Notes: generated by a model not told the origin, from the letters alone. A DNA stretch of 15,927 nucleotides from CAZPRY01 sp964589175 (GCA_964589175.1 CAZPRY010000067.1:1-15927); one strand, 5' to 3'; shown: positions 6,289 to 15,678, counted from the first letter of the stretch. Program-made: numbers and translations.

Positions 6289-9200
6289 ATGACAGTTCGA
6301 AAGATTCTATCATTCATAAATAGCCTTGTTCTTTTATTATGTTTGCAAACGATTGCCCTGGGAGGTACTACCGGGAAAATAACCGGAAAGGTTTCTGATG
6401 ATGAAACCGGGAATCCTTTACCCGGCGTAAATATTATTCTTAAGAATTCCGATTTGGGTTGCGCAACGGATTCAGACGGATATTTCGTGATTCTTAATCT
6501 GGGGCCGGGTTTATATACTCTACAGGTATCCATGATGGGATATAAAACAGTAACCGTAAAAAATCTCGAAGTCAGAATTGATCTGACCAGTATTGTTAAC
6601 CTATCTATTAATAAAACAGTACTGGATTTGGCTGAGGTTATTGTGGAAGGAAAGCGCCCGATTGTTGACATGGATGTATCCAGCAGCCAGATGAATATCG
6701 AATCCAGCAAAATTAATTCTCTACCAACTGTTAGTGTGGAAGAGATAGTCGGACTGCAGGCCGGTATTGACGGTATGTCCGTTCGGGGCGGCGATAGTCG
6801 CCAAACGGCATTCATTGTTGATGGTTTTATTACAAACGATGAGCGGTCCTATCAGCCGGTAACAACGGTGAGTCTTTCCGCGATCGAAAAAATCCAGATT
6901 CAAACCGGTGGGTTCAATGCTGAATACGGCAATATTCGTTCGGGCCTCATTCAGGTGGTTACCAAAGAGGGTAAAAAGGATAGATACTCGGGCATGCTGT
7001 CAATGCAATTCCGGCCGCCGACGGCAAAACACTATGGTCCATCGGTATACGCGGACGACGGTTATTTCGCTCGACCGTACTTGGATCCGGCCGTATGTTA
7101 TTCCGGTACTGCCAATGGAAACTGGGATCAGTATACAATGAATCAGTACAAAGAATTCATTGGTTGGGATGCCATATCGGCTTCGACGACTCAGGATGAT
7201 GATCCCGGTAATGATATTTCGCCAGAAGGCGCTAGGCGACTTTTCGAATGGTACCATCGTCGCCAGGGAGATATCAAGAAGCCGGATTATATCATGGATT
7301 TCGGATTTGGCGGGCCCGTACCATTTGTAAGCGAGTGTCTCGGAAACATGCGTTTCTTTGCGACTCACAAGCGCACCAACGAGATGTTTCTCTATCCGTT
7401 ATCTAGGGATAGTTATAATGAAAATGTCAGCAATGTTAAAATGACTTCGGATATTTCATCCCGGCTTAAGATCACGGCGAATGGATCCTACAGTGAGATT
7501 TATTCTGTATCGCCCTATGATTGGACGGTGACGCCAACGGGTGATGTCCTGCGGGATCAATACAATATCGCGGATTTGGTAAATAGCAACAGTGGCAACT
7601 CGATCCTTTATATGCCGGGTTACTATAGCCCGAGTTCTATCTTTCGCACGATGATAGGGCTGAAAGGGAACCACATATTGAGTTCCCACAAGTTTTATGA
7701 AATCAATATACAACACAGTATTAATCGTTATCATACCTTCCAAACCGAGGATCGCGATACTTCCCGGATTTACGAGATTTTACCGGAATTCCTTCTGGAT
7801 GAGGCGCCGTATGGATACTGCCCGGAGAGCCGAAGCGGCATAGATGGTTCTTCCTTGGGGGGGTGGATGAATCTGGGGCGCGATAAGAGCGTCATTGCGA
7901 CGACATCGATTCGGGTTGATTTTACAAACCAAGTCGATAAATACAATCAGATCAAAACGGGCACAGAAATTGTCATGAACAATTTTAATATCAATTCCTA
8001 TACCGAAAGTCTGGTGGATACGTGGAGTCGATCGCAAGTATATGAGGTGTCACCCTATCGCCTGGGGGGATATTTCCAAGATAAGATGGAATTTCAAGGA
8101 TTCATTGCTAACCTTGGAATGCGTATCGATTATTCGAGTGCAAACAGCCGGAAATATTTTTTAAACGACTATGATGAATATTACCAGGAAGGAAATGGGA
8201 AACTCATCGAAGCGGAAGCACCCAGGGAAAAATCAGCACCATCTTGGGGAATTTCTCCCAGACTGGGGATTTCACACCCGATTACCGAAAACTCAAAACT
8301 CTATTTTAACTACGGTCATTTTTTATCAGAGCCGGCCTCAAGCGACCGATTTCGTATTCAGCGCGAATATAACGGTCTGGTCACATCTATCGGAAATCCG
8401 AACTTAAGCCATGAGAAAACGGTAGCCTACGAATTCGGTTATTCTCACGATCTATTCGACGAAATTCTAATTAATATATCGACATATTATAAAGACATTA
8501 CCCAACAGGCCGGCTGGATATTTTACCAAAATATCAACAATTCAATCCAATATCAAACAACATCAAACAACAATTATTGTGACATACGCGGTGCCGAAAT
8601 CACAATTGATAAGCGTGTTGGGGATTGGTTTACCGGTTTTGTAAATTATACTTTCATAGTCAAGACATCCGGGTATTTTGGCTACACGAAATATTTTGAA
8701 GATCCGAATAAACAGCGTGAGTATTTGCAGATGAATCCTTACCAGGAGAAGCCCCACCCCCAACCATACGCCAGAATAAATCTTGATTTTCACACGCCTC
8801 CGCATTATGGTCCCGAGATTGGTAGTGTTTATCCTATCGGCGGATTGAGTTTAAATCTTTTGGGAAACTGGGAACAGGGTTCGTATACGACTTATAATCC
8901 GTTTAATATTCCCGGAACCATCGATAATGTTCAATGGGTGGATCGTCATCTATTCGATTTACGGATTTCAAAGACGATGAATCTGAAATCGGTTCAACTG
9001 CGGGCCTATCTCGATATCAAAAATCTCTTAAATTCAATGTTTCTGGAACAGACGGGATTCAGCGATTCCCGGGATTTTCAGGATTATATGCAATCGCTTT
9101 GCTTTCCGTGGGAGAATGGCGAGTATAAAGGCGATGATCGGGTCGGGGAATACCGTGAAGCCGGCGTGCCGTACGATCCGATTGAAATGCTGATCGAAAA

Positions 9201-9360
9201 TCCCCGAAATTATCCGGACATCGCTGAACAAAACCGGCAAATTCAACTTAGAAATGAGAACCGGCGTAAGAGTAATTCCTATATTGATATGCCGAATCTA
9301 AGCTCTTTAACATTTTTAAATCCCAGAGAAATACGGTTTGGGATCAAAATTAGTTTTTAA
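6289..9360 (+). CDS. TonB-dependent outer-membrane receptor with carboxypeptidase-regulatory-like N-terminal domain
   Basis: This is a 1023-residue outer-membrane protein that should import a ligand using TonB-ExbBD energy. Residues 1-25 are a signal peptide. Residues 29-112 are a CarboxypepD_reg-like beta-sandwich (ITGKVSDDETGNPLPGVNI, SDGYFVILNLGPGLYTLQV, GYKTVTV). LAEVIVEG (114-121) matches the usual linker or TonB-box region. The plug spans about 125-226 with SVRGGDSRQTAFIVDG (164-179) and GGFNAEYGNIRSGLIQVVTKEG (207-228). The rest is beta-barrel, ending REIRFGIKISF with the terminal Phe typical of Bam substrates. It resembles the SusC-like receptors of KSB1, Calditrichota and Ignavibacteria lineages. 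No SusD follows; instead a secreted protein gene begins 16 nt downstream. The linkage to a hydrolase and sugar-type regulator suggests a glycan ligand, but this is not shown by the receptor sequence itself. Confidence 0.93.
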   Translation: MTVRKILSFINSLVLLLCLQTIALGGTTGKITGKVSDDETGNPLPGVNIILKNSDLGCATDSDGYFVILNLGPGLYTLQVSMMGYKTVTVKNLEVRIDLTSIVNLSINKTVLDLAEVIVEGKRPIVDMDVSSSQMNIESSKINSLPTVSVEEIVGLQAGIDGMSVRGGDSRQTAFIVDGFITNDERSYQPVTTVSLSAIEKIQIQTGGFNAEYGNIRSGLIQVVTKEGKKDRYSGMLSMQFRPPTAKHYGPSVYADDGYFARPYLDPAVCYSGTANGNWDQYTMNQYKEFIGWDAISASTTQDDDPGNDISPEGARRLFEWYHRRQGDIKKPDYIMDFGFGGPVPFVSECLGNMRFFATHKRTNEMFLYPLSRDSYNENVSNVKMTSDISSRLKITANGSYSEIYSVSPYDWTVTPTGDVLRDQYNIADLVNSNSGNSILYMPGYYSPSSIFRTMIGLKGNHILSSHKFYEINIQHSINRYHTFQTEDRDTSRIYEILPEFLLDEAPYGYCPESRSGIDGSSLGGWMNLGRDKSVIATTSIRVDFTNQVDKYNQIKTGTEIVMNNFNINSYTESLVDTWSRSQVYEVSPYRLGGYFQDKMEFQGFIANLGMRIDYSSANSRKYFLNDYDEYYQEGNGKLIEAEAPREKSAPSWGISPRLGISHPITENSKLYFNYGHFLSEPASSDRFRIQREYNGLVTSIGNPNLSHEKTVAYEFGYSHDLFDEILINISTYYKDITQQAGWIFYQNINNSIQYQTTSNNNYCDIRGAEITIDKRVGDWFTGFVNYTFIVKTSGYFGYTKYFEDPNKQREYLQMNPYQEKPHPQPYARINLDFHTPPHYGPEIGSVYPIGGLSLNLLGNWEQGSYTTYNPFNIPGTIDNVQWVDRHLFDLRISKTMNLKSVQLRAYLDIKNLLNSMFLEQTGFSDSRDFQDYMQSLCFPWENGEYKGDDRVGEYREAGVPYDPIEMLIENPRNYPDIAEQNRQIQLRNENRRKSNSYIDMPNLSSLTFLNPREIRFGIKISF

Positions 9361-9376
9361 CGACCAGGGGATGTAA

Positions 9377-11536
9377 ATGAAATTCAGAACAATAGTCTTG
9401 CGGTCGCTTGTATTCTCGATGATCTTGTTGATTCAAACCGTGCTTTGGGCACAGGTCGGTGAAAATTCTAAACGTAATATTCGAATCGGTAGTTTGCAGA
9501 GTAATTTCCACGCTTATGGCCATGAGCGCTACTGGAATAATATTTATTATGAAGGTATGATCTGGCCGGCGGATTACAAGACTCAGGACAATGCAGTTAT
9601 TCAGCGCTGTTGGATTGCCGTCAAAGATTTTGTCGATAGCACCGGCTACAAATGGAGTTATTGGGGTACCAATATGGCTAAGAATCGTGTGAAAAACAGC
9701 ACGTATCCAATGGTCTTGAAACAAATTGCGAAATTCGAGCCGCCGACGGTATATGTGGATTCTGAAAACATTACTGCTCCATACGCTAATGAGGTTGATG
9801 AGATCGATCCCAGCATTCTCCCAGATCGAATTGTCATCAATGTGGTTAATACGTCCATTGGTTTAACCATGACCCGTAAAATCATGGCGTTTAGCCAGCA
9901 GTATCACGATAATTATTTTATAAAAGAGATCACTTTTAAAAACACCGGTAATGTGGACTATGACGATGCCATCGAATTGTCAGAAACACTGCACGGCGTT
10001 CGGGTATCTTGGTCAACAGGCTATTCCGTCTGTCGTGAGGGTGCCAATAAAACCTCGAATGCCCAGCTGTATGGAAGACATAATTGGGTGACGGTGCGCG
10101 GGGAAACGTATACAGACCATTACCGCGAAGTATTGACGGAGGATACTCCCATCTCCGAACAGGATTGGTTGCGTTGCGGTTTTGCATGGTTTGGCCAGGC
10201 CGAAGAAGTCTCTTACAATTGTATCGGCGCGCCGGATATGGAAGCCGATGGGCACTTGTGTTCGCCTCAGCACGCCGGAACGATCGTTATTCATGTAGAT
10301 AAAAATTGCCTGGATCACAGTGATGACCCCAATCAGCTGGCCGCACTGGGGTGGCATGGCGATGTATTACCGGATATAGGGGAACTCACCCATGATGATA
10401 TTCCCATGATGACACAGCAATATGATTTTAACAGCGGTCATTCTTGGCCGGAGCCGACCTTTGGCGGAACCAGCCGGATGGATGAAGTTTTCATGACGTC
10501 CATCACGGACCGGACCGATCCCTATACGATTCACACCAACGTGGGGGGCACCAATGTATGGATCTGTTATGGCCCATGGGATATTGCACCGGGTGATAGT
10601 ATAACGATTGTTGAAGCGGAGGGCGTCAACGGCCTCTCGAGAGCCATGTGCCGGGAAATTGGTCGCCGTTGGAAGCAGGCCTATGATAACCCGACGGATA
10701 ACGGACCATTTGTTTTACCGGATGGATCAACGACTGACGATAAAGATGTTTTCAAGAACGCATGGGTTTTTACGGGCAAGGATTCAATCATAAAAACATT
10801 CAGCCGGGCAAAGCGAAATTACGATATGGGCTACCAAATCCCGCAAGCTCCGCAGCCGCCGATAGAATTTACGGTTACATCGGGTGGTGATCGAATTCTG
10901 CTAGATTGGAAACCCAGTCCGTCTGAGATGGAAAGCGATTTTGCCGGGTATAAAATTTATCGCTCGGAAGGACGCACGGATACGATATTTCAGAAGATCG
11001 CAGATGTTACGAAAGGAGTCTGTAATTATGCGGATTTAACACCGAAGCGCGGCGTTTCTTACTATTATTATATCTCAGCCTATAACGATGGCTCCAATAA
11101 TACGGCCGGCATCGCCAATCCCCGGGGATCTTTGCAGAGCAGCCGGTTCTATACGAAAACAAATAAACCGGCATTTTTACGCCGGGCGGCCGGTCGCGCA
11201 CTAGAGGATATCCGATTAGTACCCAATCCATTTTTTATTCGAAACAAGGATTATCAATACAGTGGCGAAGTGGATAAAATCATGTTTTTAAATATTCCGG
11301 CGGTTTGTATAATACGAATCTATACAGAGCGGGGCGATCTTATAAAATCCATTCATCACGTAAACGGTAGTGGCGATGAAGCCTGGAGTTCCATTACTTC
11401 TTCGCGTCAGGTTGTGTGTAGCGGCATCTATATTGTTCATTTTGAAGTTTTGGAAGATCAGTACGATGGGGAAACGGGCGATATCTTTTACCGGAAAGGT
11501 GACATGGCGATACGTAAATTGATTATTATACGATAG
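9377..11536 (+). CDS. Secreted receptor-partner protein with Fn3 domain and sorting-like C-terminus
   Basis: This 719-residue exported protein is of unknown function. Residues 1-26 form a signal peptide (ending TVLWAQ). Residues 30-480 form a large region without a domain I recognise, rich in aromatic residues and beta-strands (RYWNNIYYEG, KWSYWG, YHDNYFIKEITFKNTGNVDYDD); the last of these resembles the beta-sandwich of extracellular proteins. Residues 491-575 are an Fn3 domain (ILLDWKPSPSEMESDFAGYKIYRS, SYYYYISAYND). Residues 610-719 look like a divergent T9SS/FlgD-like sorting domain: VPNPF (615-619), CIIRIYTERGDLI, SGIYIVHFEV and terminal RKLIIIR. AGGGG lies 6 nt before the ATG, and the 16-nt gap places it in one operon with the receptor. 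A role as surface lipoprotein-like ligand binder in place of SusD is attractive, but there is no lipobox and no SusD-like TPR fold is seen. Confidence 0.85.
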   Translation: MKFRTIVLRSLVFSMILLIQTVLWAQVGENSKRNIRIGSLQSNFHAYGHERYWNNIYYEGMIWPADYKTQDNAVIQRCWIAVKDFVDSTGYKWSYWGTNMAKNRVKNSTYPMVLKQIAKFEPPTVYVDSENITAPYANEVDEIDPSILPDRIVINVVNTSIGLTMTRKIMAFSQQYHDNYFIKEITFKNTGNVDYDDAIELSETLHGVRVSWSTGYSVCREGANKTSNAQLYGRHNWVTVRGETYTDHYREVLTEDTPISEQDWLRCGFAWFGQAEEVSYNCIGAPDMEADGHLCSPQHAGTIVIHVDKNCLDHSDDPNQLAALGWHGDVLPDIGELTHDDIPMMTQQYDFNSGHSWPEPTFGGTSRMDEVFMTSITDRTDPYTIHTNVGGTNVWICYGPWDIAPGDSITIVEAEGVNGLSRAMCREIGRRWKQAYDNPTDNGPFVLPDGSTTDDKDVFKNAWVFTGKDSIIKTFSRAKRNYDMGYQIPQAPQPPIEFTVTSGGDRILLDWKPSPSEMESDFAGYKIYRSEGRTDTIFQKIADVTKGVCNYADLTPKRGVSYYYYISAYNDGSNNTAGIANPRGSLQSSRFYTKTNKPAFLRRAAGRALEDIRLVPNPFFIRNKDYQYSGEVDKIMFLNIPAVCIIRIYTERGDLIKSIHHVNGSGDEAWSSITSSRQVVCSGIYIVHFEVLEDQYDGETGDIFYRKGDMAIRKLIIIR

Positions 11537-11608
11537 ATATGGTATTTACAAAGAGCGCTTAAAATCCGGCTGGCCGGTGCCCTTGATTTTTCAATATGTA
11601 TGATTTGC

Positions 11609-11625
11609 CGGGACTCTCGTGCCCG
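11609..11625. terminator. Possible bidirectional terminator between convergent operons
   Basis: CGGGAC (11609-11614) pairs with GT plus CCCG (11619-11625, one bulged G) around the loop TCTC. It lies in the 123-nt gap between the ends of the receptor operon and the facing hydrolase-regulator operon. It lacks a strong T-run on either side, so it is a weak candidate. A shorter CCGG/CCGG stem about 45 nt to its left is followed by GATTTTT and could serve the + strand. Confidence 0.3.
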
Positions 11626-11659
11626 CGTTTACATTTGTATACGGAGAAGCGGTTGTGGA

Positions 11660-12634
11660 TTATAATGATTTTCTGAGAGTGATTTGGGTTGTCACGAACT
11701 TTTGAACGAAATGAGGATCGTTAATGTAATCCGCGGTCATTTTGCCCAGCTCGGCAAAGTCAGTAGAAATAACAGTGATGCCGTTAGCAACAACGCGCTT
11801 AATGGGGGTGTCGTTATAGGAAAGAATACCACAATCCTTTCCCAGATTCAGGCCCCGCTCCTGGCATTTTTCTATGACGTAGACCAGGTCACTATCTTCG
11901 ATCACTAAATAGACCGCGCCTTTTTGGATATCGGCTTGTTCAACCTGGTAGATGATATTGTGGGATAAGTTATAATCCTTGCAAAAGCGCCGAAATCCGA
12001 CCATAATTTCAGGTGGATGATTAGAGGGTTTGGGGAAAAACAGGGTGAAATTCTTATAAGCGCTGATTTGATGATAACATTTTTTAAGGCTATCGTAAAC
12101 CACCTCATTGAAATTTTGGCAAATATAACGAAAATTCTTTTGGGTTTTTATATAGCGGTCCAGAATCAGCGTTTTATTGGGATCCAACAATTCTGTTACG
12201 GAACGAACATGCGGATCGGGGAACGGCATAATAATGTATTCGTTGTAGGAGGCAGTGCTATCGGTGATCAGTTTTTCGAAGATATGTTTGTTGTAATGAT
12301 GAAAGTAGATATCGACAATGGTGCTTTCTTTGATAGAGTTGCGTAACGAGTTGTAAAGAATATATTTGTATGGACTGAACTCATCGAAGAGTAAAAAGAC
12401 TCTTTTATTGTAAAGGATGTTTTCGGTTGCAACAAAATAACCTTTCGTGGAGATCGATTTGATGATTCCGCGTTGCTTCAGTTCCAAGTAGGCCCTTAAA
12501 ACGGTATCATGAGCGATCCCCATTTCTTTTTTTAGATCATTTATGGAGGGTAATTTGTCCCCGCGCTTGAGTTTTTTATCCTGGATAGCCTGAATGATAT
12601 TCTCAATGATTTGTAAGTATTTTGGCTGCCGCAT
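11660..12634 (-). CDS. GntR-family transcriptional regulator with LacI-type ligand-binding domain
   Basis: This is a cytoplasmic DNA-binding sensor. From the chosen start the protein has 324 residues. Residues 4-70 are a GntR winged helix-turn-helix: KYLQIIENIIQAIQDKKLKRGD, then LPSINDLKKEMG, the recognition helix around HDTVLRAYLELKQRGII, and the wing STKGYFV. Residues 78-320 have the alternating strand-helix pattern of a periplasmic-binding-protein fold, as in LacI-type regulators; VVANGITVISTDFAELGKMTADYI is a typical end of that fold. Such GntR/LacI hybrids usually sense a sugar. The gene lies 52 nt after the hydrolase stop, in the same direction, so it is probably co-transcribed and autoregulated. 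An ATG 30 nt upstream (12664) gives 334 residues but has no good ribosome site. The ligand is unknown; the neighbours suggest a product of the hydrolase. Confidence 0.88.
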   Translation of the reverse strand: MRQPKYLQIIENIIQAIQDKKLKRGDKLPSINDLKKEMGIAHDTVLRAYLELKQRGIIKSISTKGYFVATENILYNKRVFLLFDEFSPYKYILYNSLRNSIKESTIVDIYFHHYNKHIFEKLITDSTASYNEYIIMPFPDPHVRSVTELLDPNKTLILDRYIKTQKNFRYICQNFNEVVYDSLKKCYHQISAYKNFTLFFPKPSNHPPEIMVGFRRFCKDYNLSHNIIYQVEQADIQKGAVYLVIEDSDLVYVIEKCQERGLNLGKDCGILSYNDTPIKRVVANGITVISTDFAELGKMTADYINDPHFVQKFVTTQITLRKSL

Positions 12635-12640
12635 ATCTTG

Positions 12641-12646
12641 CCTCTT
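12641..12646 (-). promoter_or_regulatory. Ribosome site favouring the regulator start at 12634
   Basis: On the - strand AAGAGG lies 6 nt before the ATG at 12634. The longer start at 12664 is preceded only by an A/C-rich stretch without such a site. The winged helix begins at once after the 12634 start. Confidence 0.5.
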
Positions 12647-12686
12647 GTGTATATCTTGGGTCATTTGTTGTGTCTTTAGCTATGCT

Positions 12687-15641
12687 TCATGGATCGAGTA
12701 CGACTATCGTCTGTGTATGTTTAGGATAATTATATGGAAAACAGAGCTTTTGCAGATCCTGTGTTTCGAAAATAATATAATATTCGATATCGCTTTTAAT
12801 GTTACTAATTCTTGCACTAAACACTCCCCGATTTACATGGGTGATCGGAAAGGATTTGAAGCGCCCCTTTCCCAACTGGCGCCAGTACAATTTGAAGTCG
12901 ACTGGCGGCTTTTGGCCCAAATAGTGAATTTTTAACTGAAGGTTTTCACCCCGGCGAACACTACTGCGAGAGGAGGGAACAATGATTCGGGAGGGCCCGG
13001 TGTAACGGGTCGATAATTGTGCTTCTGCCGGTAGCGGATGTCCCCAAGCTCTTTGTAATTCGGCGCCGGTTTCATTAAGGAGATGAGGGAAAATGTGCTG
13101 TTCCCAGTTCATAATCGTTCCCAGCTCAGCGTTTGTCGAAACAAAAGCCAACATCGTTTGGTAAAGCGCTTCTATACTGCTGATGATCTCGGTGTAGATG
13201 GGCAAGACCGTTGCTTCGGCGTATAACCGGCGTTGTTTTTCGTCCTTGACCTGTTTTGTACTGTCCATAGCACTGTTGAATTGTGCCCACAAGCAGTTGA
13301 TCTTCGCGTTGATCCTCATATTTCGGAAATGTGCTTGCCAATAGTCGAAACGCTGCAAATTCCCTTTTCCGCGGACGCCGGATCGAAATGACTCAAACTG
13401 AGTGACAAATTCATATTCCCTACTGACCTCATCCCAATCGCGCGGATCCGGAACGATGCCGCCCGGTCCCTTTACCCATTGTGATGGCCGTGGTAAGTGA
13501 CCGTCTATTTTGTTAAAGAGTTGAGCTATATTATCGGCGTTTGCTTCGCCGAACTGCCGGATTGTCCAGTCGGCATAAAAGTCATCCACCGCGCTGTATC
13601 TTGCCGCATCGGGTTGGGTATCGCTTTTAAAATTCGAGTCATCCGGGCCACCGCAATTCAGGCGGACATTTTTCTCTTTACCAACAATTTCGATGCCCGA
13701 AATACAGGTATAGTTCTTCAATTGGATCAGATCAATCTGCAGTTGTCGGTCTTCAACCAGAATATTATCGAAAGAATAGGAAAGCGCAGTGAAACGCCCG
13801 GCAATCTTAAAAATATCAAGTTCGTTTAGTACCTGCTTTCCCTGCAGATTGATATGAAACGTTCGTTGCCCTGGTTGATCGCATTGATATTCACAAAAGT
13901 GCAGGATCACTGTATATTTACCGTTGGGTATGGCGAGCCGGTATTGGGGTGTGCCAGCTATTTGGGATTGATATAAAATATCGTTTTCGGTATTTTCAAT
14001 TGGATGTGGGGTTGTTTTGATCACTCCGTCAGTGGAACCGGAGGGAGTATCCATTAGCGACCAAGGGGATTGCTTCCAAGCGGCGCGGGAAAGGGCCGCT
14101 ATGTTCGGACCGAGAATCCGGGTTCGCCAGTGAATGCCAATCAAACCGTCGCAACCGTAGCGCAGAGCGTCTTGGGCATCCCTTCGCAGGCGCCCTACCC
14201 AGAGTTGCGGTGAAACTAAGGCTGCGTCGTCTTCTAACCATGGAATAGCCCAACTGGGATGGTTTTTTATATCGCGGAAAGCCGGATCAAGAGAGGACAT
14301 CCCGGCATGTCGATTTATACAACTCAAAGTGATTTGTTGTGGTAAAATTTTTTCAAATAGCGAGCGATCCCATTCCGGACCCAATACCCAGCCGCAGGTT
14401 GCCAGTTGACAGTCCGGATAACTGTTTTGTATGGCCGTCAAGGCGGCGTAAATATCCACGATGGTTGACGGAATCTGTTCCTTTTCCGTACCGACCCAAG
14501 TCCAGCTTTCCGGAGTCCAGAGCCAGTAATAGTCGATAGGATAATGCTTATGAATTGCCCGAAAGGTACCCATGTAAAGTTCGATCGAAGTTTGCAGGCG
14601 CTCTGGTTTTTTCCCCAGAGAATCCAGATGTGAATATAAATCAGACGGAATGATCAAAGGGGTATTTGTGCCGACACAAGTTTGGATGCCCACGGATTTG
14701 GCGAATTCAAACACCCGCCGGAGTTGCTCGTAGGATTTTTGAAAGACAGTATTCGAAGCACTCCTGTTTTGAGGGTAAGGACAATTGTCATCCATGATCT
14801 CCGCACAATAAATATCTTTTTCGAATAATTGATCCGCACCGCAATGATAGCTACTGGTTAGCATAGAATCATAGCCCCAGTTGCCGCGAATTGTGCTGCT
14901 GTAACTTGCCGGATAACTGAATTTGAAATTTCCACTATCCGAAAGATCCCGCTCCAGCCCATGCCAAACCGTCGGCTCGGCATTTGGGCCTCCTTCAGGA
15001 TAGCAATGCAAAGCAAAGAAATTCATTCTTAACTTTGGCAGTTGTTCGAGAATTGCATAATAATCCTCCAAATTCCACCAGTCCGGACCTTCGGGGAAAT
15101 CGTGAAAAGGCAGTACGCCACGAATCGGGAACAAAGGTGAATGGAATTCATCCAACCGTGTCAAGGTTGCATTATTGTCGATAGAATTGGGTATCACATC
15201 GCCGTGGAGATAAAATCTGACACCGAATTTTTCTACGAATGTGAAAGCCGCGTATAGAGTCGATTGGGAAGAACCCCCGAGTAAAAGCAGTATATTGTGG
15301 TCGTTTAAACCGATGTTTTTTAAACTATATTCGTCAGATGCAAAATTACCAAACGATGAATCTTCTTTCAACTCATTGATGATGCCGGAGATTGCCTTAC
15401 TGTTGGCGATAAGAATAGCGTCTTTTTCCGGGTGAAAATTTGGACCAGTTGAGCAGATTGGTAGAAGCGTTTTCGTACAGAGATAGACATAACGGCGGAC
15501 CTCTTTCGCTGCCAAAACTTCATTTGGACTTGCCTCTTTTGTTGTGAAGATAGTCGAATATGGAAATGAGCCGGCCTGCAAATTCGGTAAAGCAATGAAG
15601 AACAGAAGGACCGCCGTGATTTTTTTGTCGTGTTGCATCAT
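12687..15641 (-). CDS. Exported glycoside-hydrolase-like protein (alpha-glucuronidase-type N-terminus, inserted malectin domain, Ig-like C-terminus)
   Basis: This 984-residue protein probably acts on a polysaccharide or oligosaccharide outside the cytoplasm. Residues 1-23 are a signal peptide (HDKK, then a hydrophobic core, ending LQAG). Residues 25-160 resemble the N-terminal domain of GH67/GH115 or GH20-type enzymes: VLAAKEVRRYVY, AILIANS, LLLGGSSQSTLYAAFTFVEK and GVRFYLHGDVIP. Residues 170-530 look like a TIM barrel with YYWLWTPESWTW (371-382, E378 a candidate acid) and WLEDDAAL (468-475). Residues 540-655 form a malectin-like carbohydrate-binding domain (YRLAIPNGKYTVILHFCE, INLQGKQVLNELDIF). 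Residues 688-870 are helical, beginning FYADWTIRQFGEANADNIAQ as if continuing the catalytic part. Residues 875-984 form an Ig-like domain. It has no sorting domain, so it may stay periplasmic. GGAG lies 4 nt before the first ATG; an adjacent second ATG is equally possible. The family number and substrate are uncertain. Confidence 0.85.
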   Translation of the reverse strand: MMQHDKKITAVLLFFIALPNLQAGSFPYSTIFTTKEASPNEVLAAKEVRRYVYLCTKTLLPICSTGPNFHPEKDAILIANSKAISGIINELKEDSSFGNFASDEYSLKNIGLNDHNILLLLGGSSQSTLYAAFTFVEKFGVRFYLHGDVIPNSIDNNATLTRLDEFHSPLFPIRGVLPFHDFPEGPDWWNLEDYYAILEQLPKLRMNFFALHCYPEGGPNAEPTVWHGLERDLSDSGNFKFSYPASYSSTIRGNWGYDSMLTSSYHCGADQLFEKDIYCAEIMDDNCPYPQNRSASNTVFQKSYEQLRRVFEFAKSVGIQTCVGTNTPLIIPSDLYSHLDSLGKKPERLQTSIELYMGTFRAIHKHYPIDYYWLWTPESWTWVGTEKEQIPSTIVDIYAALTAIQNSYPDCQLATCGWVLGPEWDRSLFEKILPQQITLSCINRHAGMSSLDPAFRDIKNHPSWAIPWLEDDAALVSPQLWVGRLRRDAQDALRYGCDGLIGIHWRTRILGPNIAALSRAAWKQSPWSLMDTPSGSTDGVIKTTPHPIENTENDILYQSQIAGTPQYRLAIPNGKYTVILHFCEYQCDQPGQRTFHINLQGKQVLNELDIFKIAGRFTALSYSFDNILVEDRQLQIDLIQLKNYTCISGIEIVGKEKNVRLNCGGPDDSNFKSDTQPDAARYSAVDDFYADWTIRQFGEANADNIAQLFNKIDGHLPRPSQWVKGPGGIVPDPRDWDEVSREYEFVTQFESFRSGVRGKGNLQRFDYWQAHFRNMRINAKINCLWAQFNSAMDSTKQVKDEKQRRLYAEATVLPIYTEIISSIEALYQTMLAFVSTNAELGTIMNWEQHIFPHLLNETGAELQRAWGHPLPAEAQLSTRYTGPSRIIVPSSRSSVRRGENLQLKIHYLGQKPPVDFKLYWRQLGKGRFKSFPITHVNRGVFSARISNIKSDIEYYIIFETQDLQKLCFPYNYPKHTQTIVVLDP

Positions 15642-15678
15642 TTATCTCCGTCGATGAAAAGATCTCCGCTTAAGAAGA

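Noticed and set aside
6195..6815. A - strand open frame of 206 codons opposite the receptor start.
   Set aside because: It covers the receptor signal peptide, regulatory domain and plug motifs in antisense, and crosses the promoter and operator region.
11560..11590. CCGG-CTGG-CCGG stem followed by GATTTTT as an intrinsic terminator.
   Set aside because: The stem is only 4 bp and the T-run does not follow directly. It is mentioned with the neighbouring stem but not called separately.
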